Shown piece by piece: positions 6,609 through 15,606 of a stretch of 38,270 bases of DNA (within the stretch, counting starts at the first letter, position 1; each line of letters starts with the position of its first letter). Under the pieces are notes generated by a model. The model was not told where the DNA came from. It saw nothing but the letters and a program-made list of their open reading frames with translations, and made no database searches. Both the position numbers and the translations under genes were made by a program. This stretch comes from Paludibacter sp. 221 (GTDB lineage Bacteria; Bacteroidota; Bacteroidia; Bacteroidales; Paludibacteraceae). Where the stretch lies: positions 1 to 38,270 of the forward strand of contig NZ_QVMH01000020.1 of the NCBI RefSeq assembly GCF_010501035.1, written 5' to 3'.

Positions 6609-7928
6609 ATGAACGAAAAAGTTCAGTCTTATATTCAGGAACATCAATTATTAACATCAGGTAAGCCTGTGTTGGTAACGGTGAGCGGTGGTGCCGATTC
6701 GATGGCATTGTTGCATGTCCTTTTATCATTAGGGTACGAGTGTATTGTGGCGCATTGCAACTTCCATTTGCGGGGCGAGGAATCAGACAGGGATGAGAAA
6801 TTTGTCTGTGATTTTTCGCAGAAGAATGATGTTCCGTTTCATAAAATAGATTTTGATACTGTAGGGTATGCTCAGGAGAAGGGTATATCTATCGAAATGG
6901 CTGCCCGTGATTTGCGTTACAGTTGGTTTTACGAATTGGCAGAAAAATTAGATGTACAAGCAATAGCCGTTGCGCATCATGCCGATGATAGTATCGAAAC
7001 GCTGTTGCTGAATCTGATACGTGGTACGGGTTTGCGTGGTTTACGTGGTATTCCTTCCCGAAACGGAAAGGTGGTACGTCCGCTTCTTGCCTGTTCGAGA
7101 GAGGAAATAGAATTGTATTTAGCCGCCAATAATATTGGTTACATAGTAGATTCGACCAATAAACAGAATGACTATAGCCGGAATAAAATAAGAAATATTA
7201 TTATTCCTGAATTGGAAAGTATTAACCCCGCCGTAAGGCAAACCTTATACGATTCGGTAAGGCGGTTTGAGGATACTTGTACGATTTACGAATCGGCTAT
7301 AAAAAACATCGCTGAAAAGATAGTAAAGAAAGAGGGAGCGCAAATCAGTATTGATATAAAACAACTTGTTGCTCAACCTGCTTTTCACACTGTTTTGTAT
7401 GAGATATTATATCCTTATGGCTTTACGCCCGATGCGATAGGGCAAATAAGTAAGTTATTGTATGGCGAATCGGGGAAACGTTTTTTTTCTGAAAAATATA
7501 TGCTTGTGAAGGATAGGGAAGAACTTCTCCTTTTCCCAAAGCAAAGTGTTGATGATAATATATACCTTATTCCGAAAGGGCAAACGTCAATTAACGAGCC
7601 TTTGCAGATGGAGTTTAAAAATCTTGTTCGTACTCCGGATTTTCAGGCTTCAAAACTTCCAAATAAAATTCACTTGGATGCTTCTAAAATACAATACCCT
7701 TTGCAGCTCAGGCATTGGCAAGAGGGGGATGTGTTTATACCCTTTGGGATGAAAGGCAAGAAGAAAGTAAGTGACTTTTTTATCGACCTGAAATTTAGTC
7801 TGTTGCAAAAAGAGCAATGTTGGATCCTGCTTTCGGGCAATGATATTGTATGGATAGTGGGGTACAGAACGGACAACCGTTTTCGGGTGTCGTCAGATAC
7901 TAACGAAATTCTGGAAATTGAATTATAG
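6609..7928 (+). CDS. tilS: tRNA(Ile)-lysidine synthetase
   Basis: TilS uses ATP to attach lysine to C34 of the CAU-anticodon isoleucine tRNA, changing its reading from AUG to AUA; it is essential in most bacteria. The 439-residue protein has the PP-loop SGGADS at 26-31, followed by the N-type ATPase region (HCNFHLRGEESDRDE, AVAHHADDSIETLLLNLIRGTGLRGL) and RNKIRNIIIPELE. The C-terminal third, ending near KKKVSDFFIDLK, matches the long-form tRNA-binding domain. The ATG is the only sensible start and follows its promoter box by about 57 bases. Confidence 0.95.
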   Translation: MNEKVQSYIQEHQLLTSGKPVLVTVSGGADSMALLHVLLSLGYECIVAHCNFHLRGEESDRDEKFVCDFSQKNDVPFHKIDFDTVGYAQEKGISIEMAARDLRYSWFYELAEKLDVQAIAVAHHADDSIETLLLNLIRGTGLRGLRGIPSRNGKVVRPLLACSREEIELYLAANNIGYIVDSTNKQNDYSRNKIRNIIIPELESINPAVRQTLYDSVRRFEDTCTIYESAIKNIAEKIVKKEGAQISIDIKQLVAQPAFHTVLYEILYPYGFTPDAIGQISKLLYGESGKRFFSEKYMLVKDREELLLFPKQSVDDNIYLIPKGQTSINEPLQMEFKNLVRTPDFQASKLPNKIHLDASKIQYPLQLRHWQEGDVFIPFGMKGKKKVSDFFIDLKFSLLQKEQCWILLSGNDIVWIVGYRTDNRFRVSSDTNEILEIEL

Positions 7929-8048
7929 CTGCTTTCCTGGGCAATCACCCTTCTCAGACCTTTTTATCTCCCTTATAATTTAGCGATATTTAAGTTTACA
8001 GCTTCTTAAAAAATGCTTTTTCTCTGTCGTTTATACAATCAAAAACAT

Positions 8049-8056
8049 TATCTTTG
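8049..8056 (+). promoter_or_regulatory. Candidate -7 promoter box for secA
   Basis: TATCTTTG matches TAnnTTTG and lies 75 bases before the secA ATG at 8132. It overlaps the TTG codon at 8054 that would begin an extended ORF, which argues against that extended start. Confidence 0.5.
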
Positions 8057-8131
8057 TCAGTCTTTTTTTTGAAAAAAACGGAGAAAGACGATATTTTCGT
8101 TAATTATAAAATAAATAAAACCAAATATAGC

Positions 8132-11100
8132 ATGGGATTTAATGATGTTTTGAGTAAACTTTTTGGAAATAAAGCTCAACGTGATTTGAGAGAAATAGAA
8201 CCGTATGTAGAAAAGGTAAAAAAAGCTTATTCTGAAATAGAAAAACTGAATAATGATGAGTTGCGCCAACGTACCGAAGACCTGAAAAAACGTATTCAGG
8301 ATTACGTAGCGCCGGAAAGAGATAAAGTAGCTTCGCTGAAAGCAAGTATTGAGGAAACTGAAATCACTCAGCGTGAAAAGATTTACGATGAAATAGACAA
8401 GCTCGAAAAAGAAATAACCGAAAAATTTGAAAAAGTATTGGAAGAAGTGCTTCCGGAGGCTTTTTCAATTATAAAAGATACTGCCCGTCGCCTTACCGAA
8501 AATGATGAGATAGTAGTAACAGCTAACGATTTCGACCGTGAACTGGCTATAAAGCATGACTTTGTATATATCGACGGCGATAAAGCGCACTACAAAAGTG
8601 AATGGACTGCAGGTGGTAATCTTACCAAATGGGAAATGATACACTATGATGTACAGCTATTTGGTGGGGTGGTATTGCATAAAGGAAAAATTGCCGAGAT
8701 GGCAACCGGTGAGGGTAAAACACTGGTAGCTACATTGCCTGTGTTCCTTAATGCCCTTACACGCAATGGTGTACATGTGGTAACGGTGAACGATTATCTT
8801 GCAAAACGTGACTCGGAATGGATGGGGCCTTTGTATATGTTTCATGGGTTAAGCGTGGATTGTATTGACAGGCATCGCCCCAACTCGGAAGAACGTCGTC
8901 AGGCTTACATGGCTGACATTACTTTTGGTACAAATAACGAATTTGGTTTCGACTACTTGCGGGATAATATGGCTACAAGCCCGCTCGACCTTGTTCAGCG
9001 CAAACACAATTATGCTATTGTGGATGAGGTGGACTCCGTATTGATTGACGATGCCCGTACTCCGCTGATTATATCAGGGCCGGTGCCGAAAGGTGACGAC
9101 CAGCTTTTTGAAGACCTTCGCCCGCGTGTGGAAAAATTGGTGAGTGTTCAGAAAAAACTTGCGACAGAATACCTTGCCGAAGCACGTAACCTGATGAAAT
9201 CCGAAGATGAGAAAAAACGTGAAGAAGGTGCATTAGCATTGTTCCGTTCGTACAAAGGTATGCCTAAGAATAAGGCGCTTATAAAATACCTTAGTGAGCA
9301 GGGAGTAAGAGCTGCATTGCTTAAAACAGAAGAGTTCTATATGCAGGAGAACAACCGTAATATGCATATAGCTACCGACCCTCTGTATTTTGTTATCGAC
9401 GAAAAAAATAATTCTATAGAACTTACCGATAAAGGTATCGACCTGATTACAGAAAGCTCGGAAGACCCTGAATTTTTCGTATTGCCTGACGTGGGGGCTG
9501 ATATAGCCGAACTGGAAAAAGAAACATCGCTATCGGCAGACGAAAAGCAGGCTAAAAAAGATGATATTATGCAGAATTACGCTGTAAAGTCGGAGCGTGT
9601 GCATACTATCAACCAGCTACTCAAGGCATATACACTTTTCGAGAAAGATGTGGAATATGTAGTTCTTGAGAATAAAGTGAAAATTGTAGATGAGCAGACA
9701 GGTCGTATTATGGAAGGCCGCCGTTACTCAGATGGTTTGCACCAAGCTATCGAAGCTAAAGAACGTGTTACGGTTGAAGCTGCTACGCAAACTTTTGCTA
9801 CCATTACACTACAAAACTATTTCCGTATGTATCACAAGCTGTCGGGTATGACAGGTACGGCTGAGACAGAAGCAGGTGAGTTTTGGGACATCTACAAACT
9901 GGATGTTGTGGTTATTCCTACCAACCGCGCCATCTCCCGTAATGATATGGAAGACCGCGTTTATAAGACCAAGCGCGAAAAATATACAGCAGTTATCAAC
10001 GAAATAGTGGAATTGGTAAATGCAGGCCGTCCTGTGCTTGTGGGTACAACTTCGGTAGAGATTTCCGAATTGCTGAGCCGTATGCTTACCATTCAGAAGA
10101 TAAAACATAATGTGCTGAATGCCAAGCTCCACCAACGTGAGGCGGATATTGTGGCAGAAGCAGGACAGCGCAGTACGGTTACTATAGCTACCAATATGGC
10201 TGGTCGTGGTACCGACATCAAGCTGAGCGCAGAAGTAAAAGAAGCGGGTGGTTTGGCTATTATCGGTACGGAAAGGCATGAGAGCCGCCGTGTCGACCGC
10301 CAGTTGCGTGGTCGTGCAGGGCGTCAGGGTGACCCGGGTTCTTCGGTGTTTTACGTTTCGCTTGAGGACGATTTGATGCGTCTTTTCGGTTCTGAGCGTA
10401 TTTCCGGTGTTATGGATAAACTCGGATTCAGCGAGGGTGAGATGATTGAACACTCTATGATTTCAAAATCGATAGAACGTGCTCAGAAAAAAGTGGAAGA
10501 AAATAACTTTGGTATTCGTAAACGCCTGCTTGAGTATGACGATGTGATGAACTCGCAACGTGAGGTTGTATATTCAAAACGCCGCCATGCGTTGATGGGC
10601 GAGCGTATCGGGGTGGATATTACCAACATGATATATGATACTGCGGAAGCTATTGCCGAAAGTACAAAAGAAACAGAAGATTACGAATACTTACAAGAGG
10701 AATTGCTCAAGGTGTTTGCAATGGATACGCCGCTTTCGGCCGATGATTTCCGCTCAACGAAAGCTAAAGACATATCGGAAAAAATAGCCGATGCCGCTAT
10801 TGAGAATTTCAAACGTAAAATGGATAAACTGGCTACTACGGCAAATCCAGTTATCAAACAAGTGTATGAAACACGTGGAAAGCAGTACGAAAATATTTTG
10901 ATTCCTATTACTGACGGAAAACGAATGTATAACGTTTCTGTTCGTTTGGAAGACGCTTATAAGACTGAATCGAAAGAAATAGTAAAGGCGTTTGAAAAAC
11001 AAACTTTGTTGTTCGTAGTGGATGACGAGTGGAAAGAACATTTGCGTCAGTTGGACGAATTGCGTAACTCGGTGCAAAATGCGAGCTATGAACAGAAAGA

Positions 11101-11428
11101 CCCATTGTTGATTTATAAACTGGAATCGTTCGGTCTGTTCAAAAAAATGATGGAATCGATGAACCGCAAGGTTATGTCGATACTGATGCGTGGCCAGATT
11201 CCTATGCGTGAGCCGGAACACGTGCGTGAGGCACAGGAAGAACGCCGTCAGGATTACAGCAAATATAAAACGCAAAAAGACGAGGTTGCATCTAACGACC
11301 CTACAAGGCAGGATACTCGTGAACAGCAACGCCCTGAGCCTCTGGTTCGTCAGGAAAAGAAAGTGGGACGTAACGACCCTTGCCCATGTGGAAGCGGTAA
11401 AAAGTACAAGAACTGTCACGGTGCATAG
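8132..11428 (+). CDS. secA: Protein translocase ATPase SecA
   Basis: SecA drives unfolded preproteins through SecYEG at the inner membrane using ATP. I start at the ATG at 8132 ([14 protein letters not shown], the family N-terminus), giving 1098 residues; the upstream 26 codons begin at a TTG inside the promoter box. Walker A GEGKT is at 193-197, and the DEAD-type motif [13 protein letters not shown] is at about 301. Later motifs are [23 protein letters not shown] and [14 protein letters not shown]. The C-terminus carries the zinc-binding SEC-C tail [16 protein letters not shown]. It is longer than the roughly 900-residue E. coli protein because of charged insertions, for example residues 60-105, as is usual in Bacteroidetes. 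lgt follows after 75 bases. Confidence 0.97.
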   Translation: MGFNDVLSKLFGNKAQRDLREIEPYVEKVKKAYSEIEKLNNDELRQRTEDLKKRIQDYVAPERDKVASLKASIEETEITQREKIYDEIDKLEKEITEKFEKVLEEVLPEAFSIIKDTARRLTENDEIVVTANDFDRELAIKHDFVYIDGDKAHYKSEWTAGGNLTKWEMIHYDVQLFGGVVLHKGKIAEMATGEGKTLVATLPVFLNALTRNGVHVVTVNDYLAKRDSEWMGPLYMFHGLSVDCIDRHRPNSEERRQAYMADITFGTNNEFGFDYLRDNMATSPLDLVQRKHNYAIVDEVDSVLIDDARTPLIISGPVPKGDDQLFEDLRPRVEKLVSVQKKLATEYLAEARNLMKSEDEKKREEGALALFRSYKGMPKNKALIKYLSEQGVRAALLKTEEFYMQENNRNMHIATDPLYFVIDEKNNSIELTDKGIDLITESSEDPEFFVLPDVGADIAELEKETSLSADEKQAKKDDIMQNYAVKSERVHTINQLLKAYTLFEKDVEYVVLENKVKIVDEQTGRIMEGRRYSDGLHQAIEAKERVTVEAATQTFATITLQNYFRMYHKLSGMTGTAETEAGEFWDIYKLDVVVIPTNRAISRNDMEDRVYKTKREKYTAVINEIVELVNAGRPVLVGTTSVEISELLSRMLTIQKIKHNVLNAKLHQREADIVAEAGQRSTVTIATNMAGRGTDIKLSAEVKEAGGLAIIGTERHESRRVDRQLRGRAGRQGDPGSSVFYVSLEDDLMRLFGSERISGVMDKLGFSEGEMIEHSMISKSIERAQKKVEENNFGIRKRLLEYDDVMNSQREVVYSKRRHALMGERIGVDITNMIYDTAEAIAESTKETEDYEYLQEELLKVFAMDTPLSADDFRSTKAKDISEKIADAAIENFKRKMDKLATTANPVIKQVYETRGKQYENILIPITDGKRMYNVSVRLEDAYKTESKEIVKAFEKQTLLFVVDDEWKEHLRQLDELRNSVQNASYEQKDPLLIYKLESFGLFKKMMESMNRKVMSILMRGQIPMREPEHVREAQEERRQDYSKYKTQKDEVASNDPTRQDTREQQRPEPLVRQEKKVGRNDPCPCGSGKKYKNCHGA

Positions 11429-11503
11429 GGTTAGTAGCTAATAGCGAGTAGTGGTATGAATCGTAAATCGTCTTAGTTCTTAAAATAGTAGATATAAAAA
11501 ATT

Positions 11504-12421
11504 ATGCTTAATTATATTACATGGAACGTTGACCCTGAAATTTTCAGTATTGGCCCGCTTACCGTTCGGTGGTATGGTTTGCTTTGGGCTGCTGCAATTC
11601 TGGTGGCTTGGGAGATTGTAAAAAAGATTTTCAAATACGAAAAGCATCCTGAGGCATGGGCTGATAAATTGTTCATCTATGGAACTATAGGTCTTATCGT
11701 GGGAGCACGTTTGGGGCATTGTCTTTTTTACGACCCGGTTTATTACCTTTTGCACCCTTGGGAAATGTTGTATATATGGGAAGGAGGGCTTGCCAGCCAT
11801 GGAGGTGCTGTAGGCTTGTTGATAGCCATGTATTTCTATAATAAAAAAGTAACCCATAAGGGCTTTGTATGGATGCTCGACAGGTTGGTAATCGGAGTTG
11901 CCGTAGGCGGAGCTTTAATCCGTCTGGGAAATCTGATGAACTCCGAAATATATGGTGGCCCTACTACGCTGCCTTGGGGATTCAGGTTTGTAAGAGACCT
12001 TATGTGGCATATGCCCATTGAGTTGGGAGGGGCAGGGGAATTGCCATGTCACCCCACGCAGATATATGAAATGTTGTATTGCCTCATTACATTTGCCATT
12101 ATCTGGTGGATGTATTGGAAAAAGAAATCGTATAAACGACCGGGATTGATATTCGGTGTATTTCTGATAGGTATATTTGGAACCCGTTTTCTGCTTGAGT
12201 TCATCAAGTTCAACCAGGTTGATTTTGAAGCTACCATGTTCCTGAATATGGGGCAATGGCTGAGTGTGCCGTTTATTATCTGGGGAATTTACCTGATTAT
12301 CCGGGCAAGCAGAATGAAGCCCATAGAGGAAGAAAAGAAAAAAGAGGAACACTCTGTTATACGTTCGGCAAGTACGGAAAAAAATGAAAAGGAAAGCGCA
12401 GCAAAGAAAAAGACTAAATAA
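11504..12421 (+). CDS. lgt: Prolipoprotein diacylglyceryl transferase
   Basis: Lgt moves a diacylglyceryl group from phosphatidylglycerol to the lipobox cysteine of prelipoproteins, the first step of lipoprotein maturation in the inner membrane. The 305-residue protein has about seven membrane segments. Conserved residues line up with E. coli: Y24 in VRWYGLLW, H99 in GLASHGGAVG, and the signature RLGNLMNSEIYG with R140 and N143. The tail from about 270 is rich in Lys and Glu and probably cytoplasmic. It lies downstream of secA and may be co-transcribed. Its stop overlaps the end of the opposing gene by 8 bases, and its terminator lies inside that gene. Confidence 0.95.
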   Translation: MLNYITWNVDPEIFSIGPLTVRWYGLLWAAAILVAWEIVKKIFKYEKHPEAWADKLFIYGTIGLIVGARLGHCLFYDPVYYLLHPWEMLYIWEGGLASHGGAVGLLIAMYFYNKKVTHKGFVWMLDRLVIGVAVGGALIRLGNLMNSEIYGGPTTLPWGFRFVRDLMWHMPIELGGAGELPCHPTQIYEMLYCLITFAIIWWMYWKKKSYKRPGLIFGVFLIGIFGTRFLLEFIKFNQVDFEATMFLNMGQWLSVPFIIWGIYLIIRASRMKPIEEEKKKEEHSVIRSASTEKNEKESAAKKKTK

Positions 12422-12878
12422 TTAATTTTAAGAAATCCTCATATTTTGGAATGTCCGGTAAAAAATCATACCGGGCATTTTTTGTATCTACCCTACAGCA
12501 ATAATGTTCCAAGCCGTTGCTTACCATGAAAAACTGAACGTTTAGCTTTACATTGTATACAGCTACCTGGTCGAACACTTTCTGTGTAATGGGTACGTTT
12601 GGGGCTTTAAACTCAATAATGAGGTTGGGATTTGCATAATTGTTGAACAAAACAGCATCGCAACGTTTCTTCATATTATTCAGGTCAATCTGATGCTCTA
12701 TAGCAAGTAGCGATGCCGGATAATTCATTTCTTCAATCAGGAAGCGTATAAAATGCTGCCTCACCCATTCTTCGGGAGTAAGCGCTACATAGCGTTTACG
12801 TTGCTGGTCGAAAACAAAAAACCGCTCGTTTTGTTTTTTTATTTTAAATTGATATTCCGGAAGATTTAGTTGATACAT
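12414..12878 (-). CDS. Stand-alone HsdR-N-like PD-(D/E)xK protein
   Basis: The start is placed at the ATG ending at 12878 (MYQLNLPEYQF), giving 154 residues; the 25 extra upstream codons run across the divergent promoter region. The protein resembles the N-terminal nuclease domain of type I restriction R subunits (HSDR_N family), with D74 in KRCDAVLF, E89 and K91 in LIIEFKAP, and Q104 and Y108 in DQVAVY. These form the D...ExK...QxxxY pattern of active HsdR-type nucleases. There is no helicase, methylase or specificity subunit nearby, so it is not part of a restriction system in this window. The in vivo role is unknown. It diverges from amn and converges on lgt. Confidence 0.8.
   Translation of the reverse strand: MYQLNLPEYQFKIKKQNERFFVFDQQRKRYVALTPEEWVRQHFIRFLIEEMNYPASLLAIEHQIDLNNMKKRCDAVLFNNYANPNLIIEFKAPNVPITQKVFDQVAVYNVKLNVQFFMVSNGLEHYCCRVDTKNARYDFLPDIPKYEDFLKLII
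12451..12483 (+). terminator. Rho-independent terminator of lgt inside the opposing gene
   Basis: ATGTCCGGTA (12451-12460) pairs with TACCGGGCAT (12469-12478) across an 8-base loop, with a single G-U pair, and is followed by a run of six T's. It is 30 bases after the lgt stop. The same bases encode residues of the HsdR-N-like protein on the other strand. Confidence 0.75.
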
Positions 12879-12884
12879 TTTTTG

Positions 12885-12918
12885 TAACTTTGAAACTCTG
12901 AAGTATATTGCAAAGGTA
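12885..12918. promoter_or_regulatory. Opposed promoter boxes for amn and the HsdR-N-like gene
   Basis: TAACTTTG (12885-12892, plus) points to amn. TACCTTTG (12918-12911, minus) points to the HsdR-N-like gene. As between nadD and tilS, the two boxes face each other in a short gap (64 bases between start codons), so the 5' ends of the transcripts would overlap. A clear -33 element is not seen for either. Confidence 0.45.
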
Positions 12919-12942
12919 CAAACAAAAGTAGAATATGAGCCT

Positions 12943-13716
12943 ATGAAAACCAAAAAAGAGATTGTTGAAAATTGGCTGCCAAGATATACAAAGCGTCCGT
13001 TGAGCGAGTTTGACGATTATATACTGCTCACCAATTTTAATAATTATGTCGAGTTGTTTGCTCAGTGGAATGATGTACCTGTGTTGGGAAAAGACGGGAA
13101 TATGCCCAATGCCTCCGCCAAAGGTATAACCATGATTAATTTTGGCATGGGAAGCCCCAATGCTGCTGTTATTATGGATATTTTATCAGCTATAAGTCCT
13201 AAAGCTGTATTGTTTTTAGGGAAATGCGGCGGGTTGCGCAATAAGAACAAAGTAGGCGATTATATTCTTCCCAGTGCGGCTATACGTGGCGAAGGTACTT
13301 CTAATGACTACTTTCCGGCTGAGGTTCCTGCACTTCCGGCATTTAGCTTACAGCGGGCTGTATCCTCCAATATTCGCGACTTTGGCAAAGATTATTGGAC
13401 AGGAACGGTTTACACTACCAACCGCCGTGTGTGGGAACATGATGATGATTTTAAAAGATACTTGCGTGTGACACGTGCTATGGCTGTGGATATGGAAACT
13501 GCAACATTGTTTTCCGTCGGTTTTTACAACAGTATTCCTACCGGAGCTTTATTGCTTGTGTCGGATATGCCTATGCGGATAGATGGTGTGAAAACAATAG
13601 AAAGTGATAAGCAAGTAACCGCAAGCTTTGTTGAAGAACACATTAAGATTGGGGTTAAGTCGCTTACCTCGTTGATAAACAACAGCCGGACAATCAAGCA
13701 TTTGCGATTCGAATAA
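12943..13716 (+). CDS. amn: AMP nucleosidase
   Basis: The enzyme splits AMP into adenine and ribose 5-phosphate and helps control adenylate levels. The 257-residue protein is the short form of the nucleoside phosphorylase fold: INFGMGSPNAAVIMD near 66-80, VLFLGKCGGLR near 89-99, VGDYILPSAAIRGEGTSNDY near 105-124, AVDMETATLFSVGF near 183-196, and the catalytic aspartate in LLVSDMPMR. Bacteroidetes proteins of this length and pattern are annotated as AMP nucleosidase. A related nucleoside phosphorylase activity cannot be ruled out from sequence alone. Confidence 0.85.
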   Translation: MKTKKEIVENWLPRYTKRPLSEFDDYILLTNFNNYVELFAQWNDVPVLGKDGNMPNASAKGITMINFGMGSPNAAVIMDILSAISPKAVLFLGKCGGLRNKNKVGDYILPSAAIRGEGTSNDYFPAEVPALPAFSLQRAVSSNIRDFGKDYWTGTVYTTNRRVWEHDDDFKRYLRVTRAMAVDMETATLFSVGFYNSIPTGALLLVSDMPMRIDGVKTIESDKQVTASFVEEHIKIGVKSLTSLINNSRTIKHLRFE

Positions 13717-13764
13717 TTTAGCTAAAGAAGTATATATATACCAAGATGCCAAAATGAAAAGAAG

Positions 13765-13892
13765 GTGTCTCAAAAGTCTTTTTTGAACGCAAATTACGCA
13801 GATTACGCAAATTTTATTTTTTAAACTTGCTTTATTTCAACGAAATAAGATTTGCGTAATCTGTGTAATTTGCGTTCTCTTTTTTGAGACAC
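13765..13892. repeat. 128-bp hairpin element between convergent amn and sdaA
   Basis: The ends GTGTCTCAAAA (13765-13775) and TTTTGAGACAC (13882-13892) are perfect inverted copies. Inside them, a 28-base arm (13785-13812) pairs with 13849/13850-13876 with one mismatch. Each arm is built from 9-base units of the CGCAAATTA / CGCAGATTA type. The loop holds another hairpin, TTATTTC-AAC-GAAATAA (13832-13848). A truncated copy of the left arm is at 1421-1452, so this is a dispersed family, probably a MITE or REP-like element. Here it may serve as a two-way terminator. Confidence 0.75.
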
Positions 13893-13935
13893 TCTCTTTT
13901 CCATATATCTGACCAATCATTTTAGTATTACTCTC

Positions 13936-15156
13936 TTATTTACTATCCTTGTTCTTCTTTGTCGGCCTGCCTACAATAGCAAGCCCTCCTTCGGCGGTTT
14001 CTTTGTACAGGCTTGGTAGGTCTTTTCCTGTCAGTCGCATGGTTTCTACCACTTTATCGAAACTGACAAAATGTTTTCCATCCGAAAGCATTGAGGCGAG
14101 GTTTGCATCGAATGCCCTTAGTGCTGCGAACGAGTTTCTCTCGATACATGGGATTTGTACCAACCCGCATACAGGGTCGCACGTGAGCCCCAAATGGTGT
14201 TCCAATCCCATTTCGGCGGCATATTCTATCTGGTAAGGAGTACCTCCGTATAGTTGGTTTGCTGCTGCGGCAGCCATAGCACAGGCTGTGCCTACTTCGC
14301 CCTGACAGCCTACTTCGGCTCCCGATATAGAAGCATTGTTTTTTACAACATTACCAAAAAGTCCTGCTGTAGCCAATGCCCGAAGTATTGAAATATCCGA
14401 AAAGTTGTGGGTGTGTTTCAGGTGATACAGTACGGCTGGTATAATTCCGGCAGAGCCACAGGTAGGTGCGGTAACGACCAATCCTCCCGATGCATTTTGT
14501 TCTGATACCGCAAGTGCATAAGCCATGATTTGGCAACGGTTTTTCAAGCTGTCCTTATAGCCACTTGCTTTTACATAATATGAAGCTGCTTTTCTTCTTA
14601 AACTAAGCCCTCCGGGGAGTACACCTTCGTTTTCCAGCCCTTCGCGTACCGATTGTTGCATAACCTGCCATACTTCGTTCAGATAGTCCCATATATCGCT
14701 CTCCTCATGGTCTTGCACGTATTCCCAGTATGTTTTGCCTTCCTCGTCAATCCATTCGAGTATATCTGATATGGTAGTGTGTGTATAAATATGTTTTTCG
14801 GTAATGCGTGAATTTTCGTCAATAATCTTACCGCCGCCTATGCTGTATACAGTCCATTCTTGCAGTAGTTTGCGTCCTTCGTCGAATGCTTCAAACTTCA
14901 TTCCGTTTGTATGGATTGGTAATACTATCTGTGGAAACCATAATATCTCTACAGGTATGGGGCTCATAGCATCAATGATTGCAACATCCGTAAGGTGACC
15001 GCGTCCTGTTGCAGCAAGGCTCCCATACAGGCTTACCTGGTAAGATACGGCTTCGGGTGTACGTTCTTTGAACTGTGTGGCTGCCATACGTGGCGCCATA
15101 GTGTGGCTACTCGAAGGGCCATACCCTATGCGAAATATAGATTTAATAGATTCCAT
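13936..15156 (-). CDS. sdaA: L-serine ammonia-lyase (iron-sulfur, single chain)
   Basis: The enzyme deaminates L-serine to pyruvate and ammonia using a [4Fe-4S] cluster. The 406-residue protein fuses the beta domain at the N-terminus (GPSSSHTMAPRMA near 13-25) to the alpha domain. Cysteines available for the cluster include C233 (APTCGS), C284 and C292 (EVGCQGEVGTAC), C326 and C330 (LTCDPVCG) and C337. The length is a little shorter than E. coli SdaA (about 454). Together with kbl it suggests amino acid use. It lies 450 bases downstream of the HTCS gene on the same strand but is probably transcribed separately. Confidence 0.93.
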   Translation of the reverse strand: MESIKSIFRIGYGPSSSHTMAPRMAATQFKERTPEAVSYQVSLYGSLAATGRGHLTDVAIIDAMSPIPVEILWFPQIVLPIHTNGMKFEAFDEGRKLLQEWTVYSIGGGKIIDENSRITEKHIYTHTTISDILEWIDEEGKTYWEYVQDHEESDIWDYLNEVWQVMQQSVREGLENEGVLPGGLSLRRKAASYYVKASGYKDSLKNRCQIMAYALAVSEQNASGGLVVTAPTCGSAGIIPAVLYHLKHTHNFSDISILRALATAGLFGNVVKNNASISGAEVGCQGEVGTACAMAAAAANQLYGGTPYQIEYAAEMGLEHHLGLTCDPVCGLVQIPCIERNSFAALRAFDANLASMLSDGKHFVSFDKVVETMRLTGKDLPSLYKETAEGGLAIVGRPTKKNKDSK

Positions 15157-15606
15157 AAAAATGTTGCAATATATTGCCTTAAGTGTTTGATGAAAATTAA
15201 TGTCGTATTTTAGAAACAGTTTTGAATTCTACGAATTATAAATTAAAGTCTTTAATAATTGGGAGATGTTTTGAAAAGTATGCTGACTTGAAAAGTCAGC
15301 ATACTTTGTAAAACACATCCAATAATTGTTTGTAAACTTAAAAAAAACAGAATTTTGTAGTTTTTAAGTTGTTGATTTTCAGATATTTAAAAAAATAATC
15401 CTGTGATTTTGTAATCATTTGGTTTTCATTAAGATACAAAAAATTAATGGACTGTTATTTTAAGAAACAACGGAAAATAAATAATAAAAACATGTAGACC
15501 TTTTGTAACATATATCCCTTTTTGGCTACCTGCAAGAGGGCTTGAAAAAGGAAGTGGTTAATATGGGCTTATAGAGATTCCGGTGTTCTTAATTCTTGAC
15601 TCCTCC
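15157..15606. other. AT-rich interval between the HTCS gene and sdaA
   Basis: No gene is supported in these 450 bases. The main feature is the long inverted repeat at 15255-15325. The rest is AT-rich with no clear TAnnTTTG box on the minus strand for sdaA. Near its right end TTCTTGACTC (15593-15602) also occurs at 27503-27512, a short dispersed sequence of unknown meaning. Confidence 0.5.
15255..15325. repeat. Long inverted repeat with a perfect 15-bp core
   Basis: AAAGTATGCTGACTT (15275-15289) pairs perfectly with 15293-15307 across the loop GAA. Outside the core, imperfect pairing continues between GATGTTTT (about 15266-15273) and AAAACACATC (about 15310-15319), and between AATTGG-like and CCAATAATT blocks. 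It is about 300 bases after the HTCS stop and 120 before the sdaA start. It could terminate the HTCS transcript or be a small palindromic element. Confidence 0.6.

Noticed and set aside
8054-8131. N-terminal extension of SecA from a TTG
   Set aside because: The extension overlaps a TATCTTTG promoter box and does not resemble Sec[11 protein letters not shown] at 8132 is the family start.
9809-10453. 214-codon frame antisense to secA
   Set aside because: It is a shadow of the conserved secA coding sequence, with low-complexity Thr/His/Cys content and no family match.
10754-11419. 221-codon frame antisense to the secA 3' end
   Set aside because: It is a shadow frame rich in Phe, Leu and Thr, opposite a well-supported gene.
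12879-12953. N-terminal extension of the HsdR-N-like protein
   Set aside because: The extra 25 codons cross the divergent promoter region and the amn start, and have no family similarity.
13785-13812. CRISPR-like array from the 9-base repeated units
   Set aside because: The units are directly adjacent without spacers and form hairpin arms; no cas genes are present.
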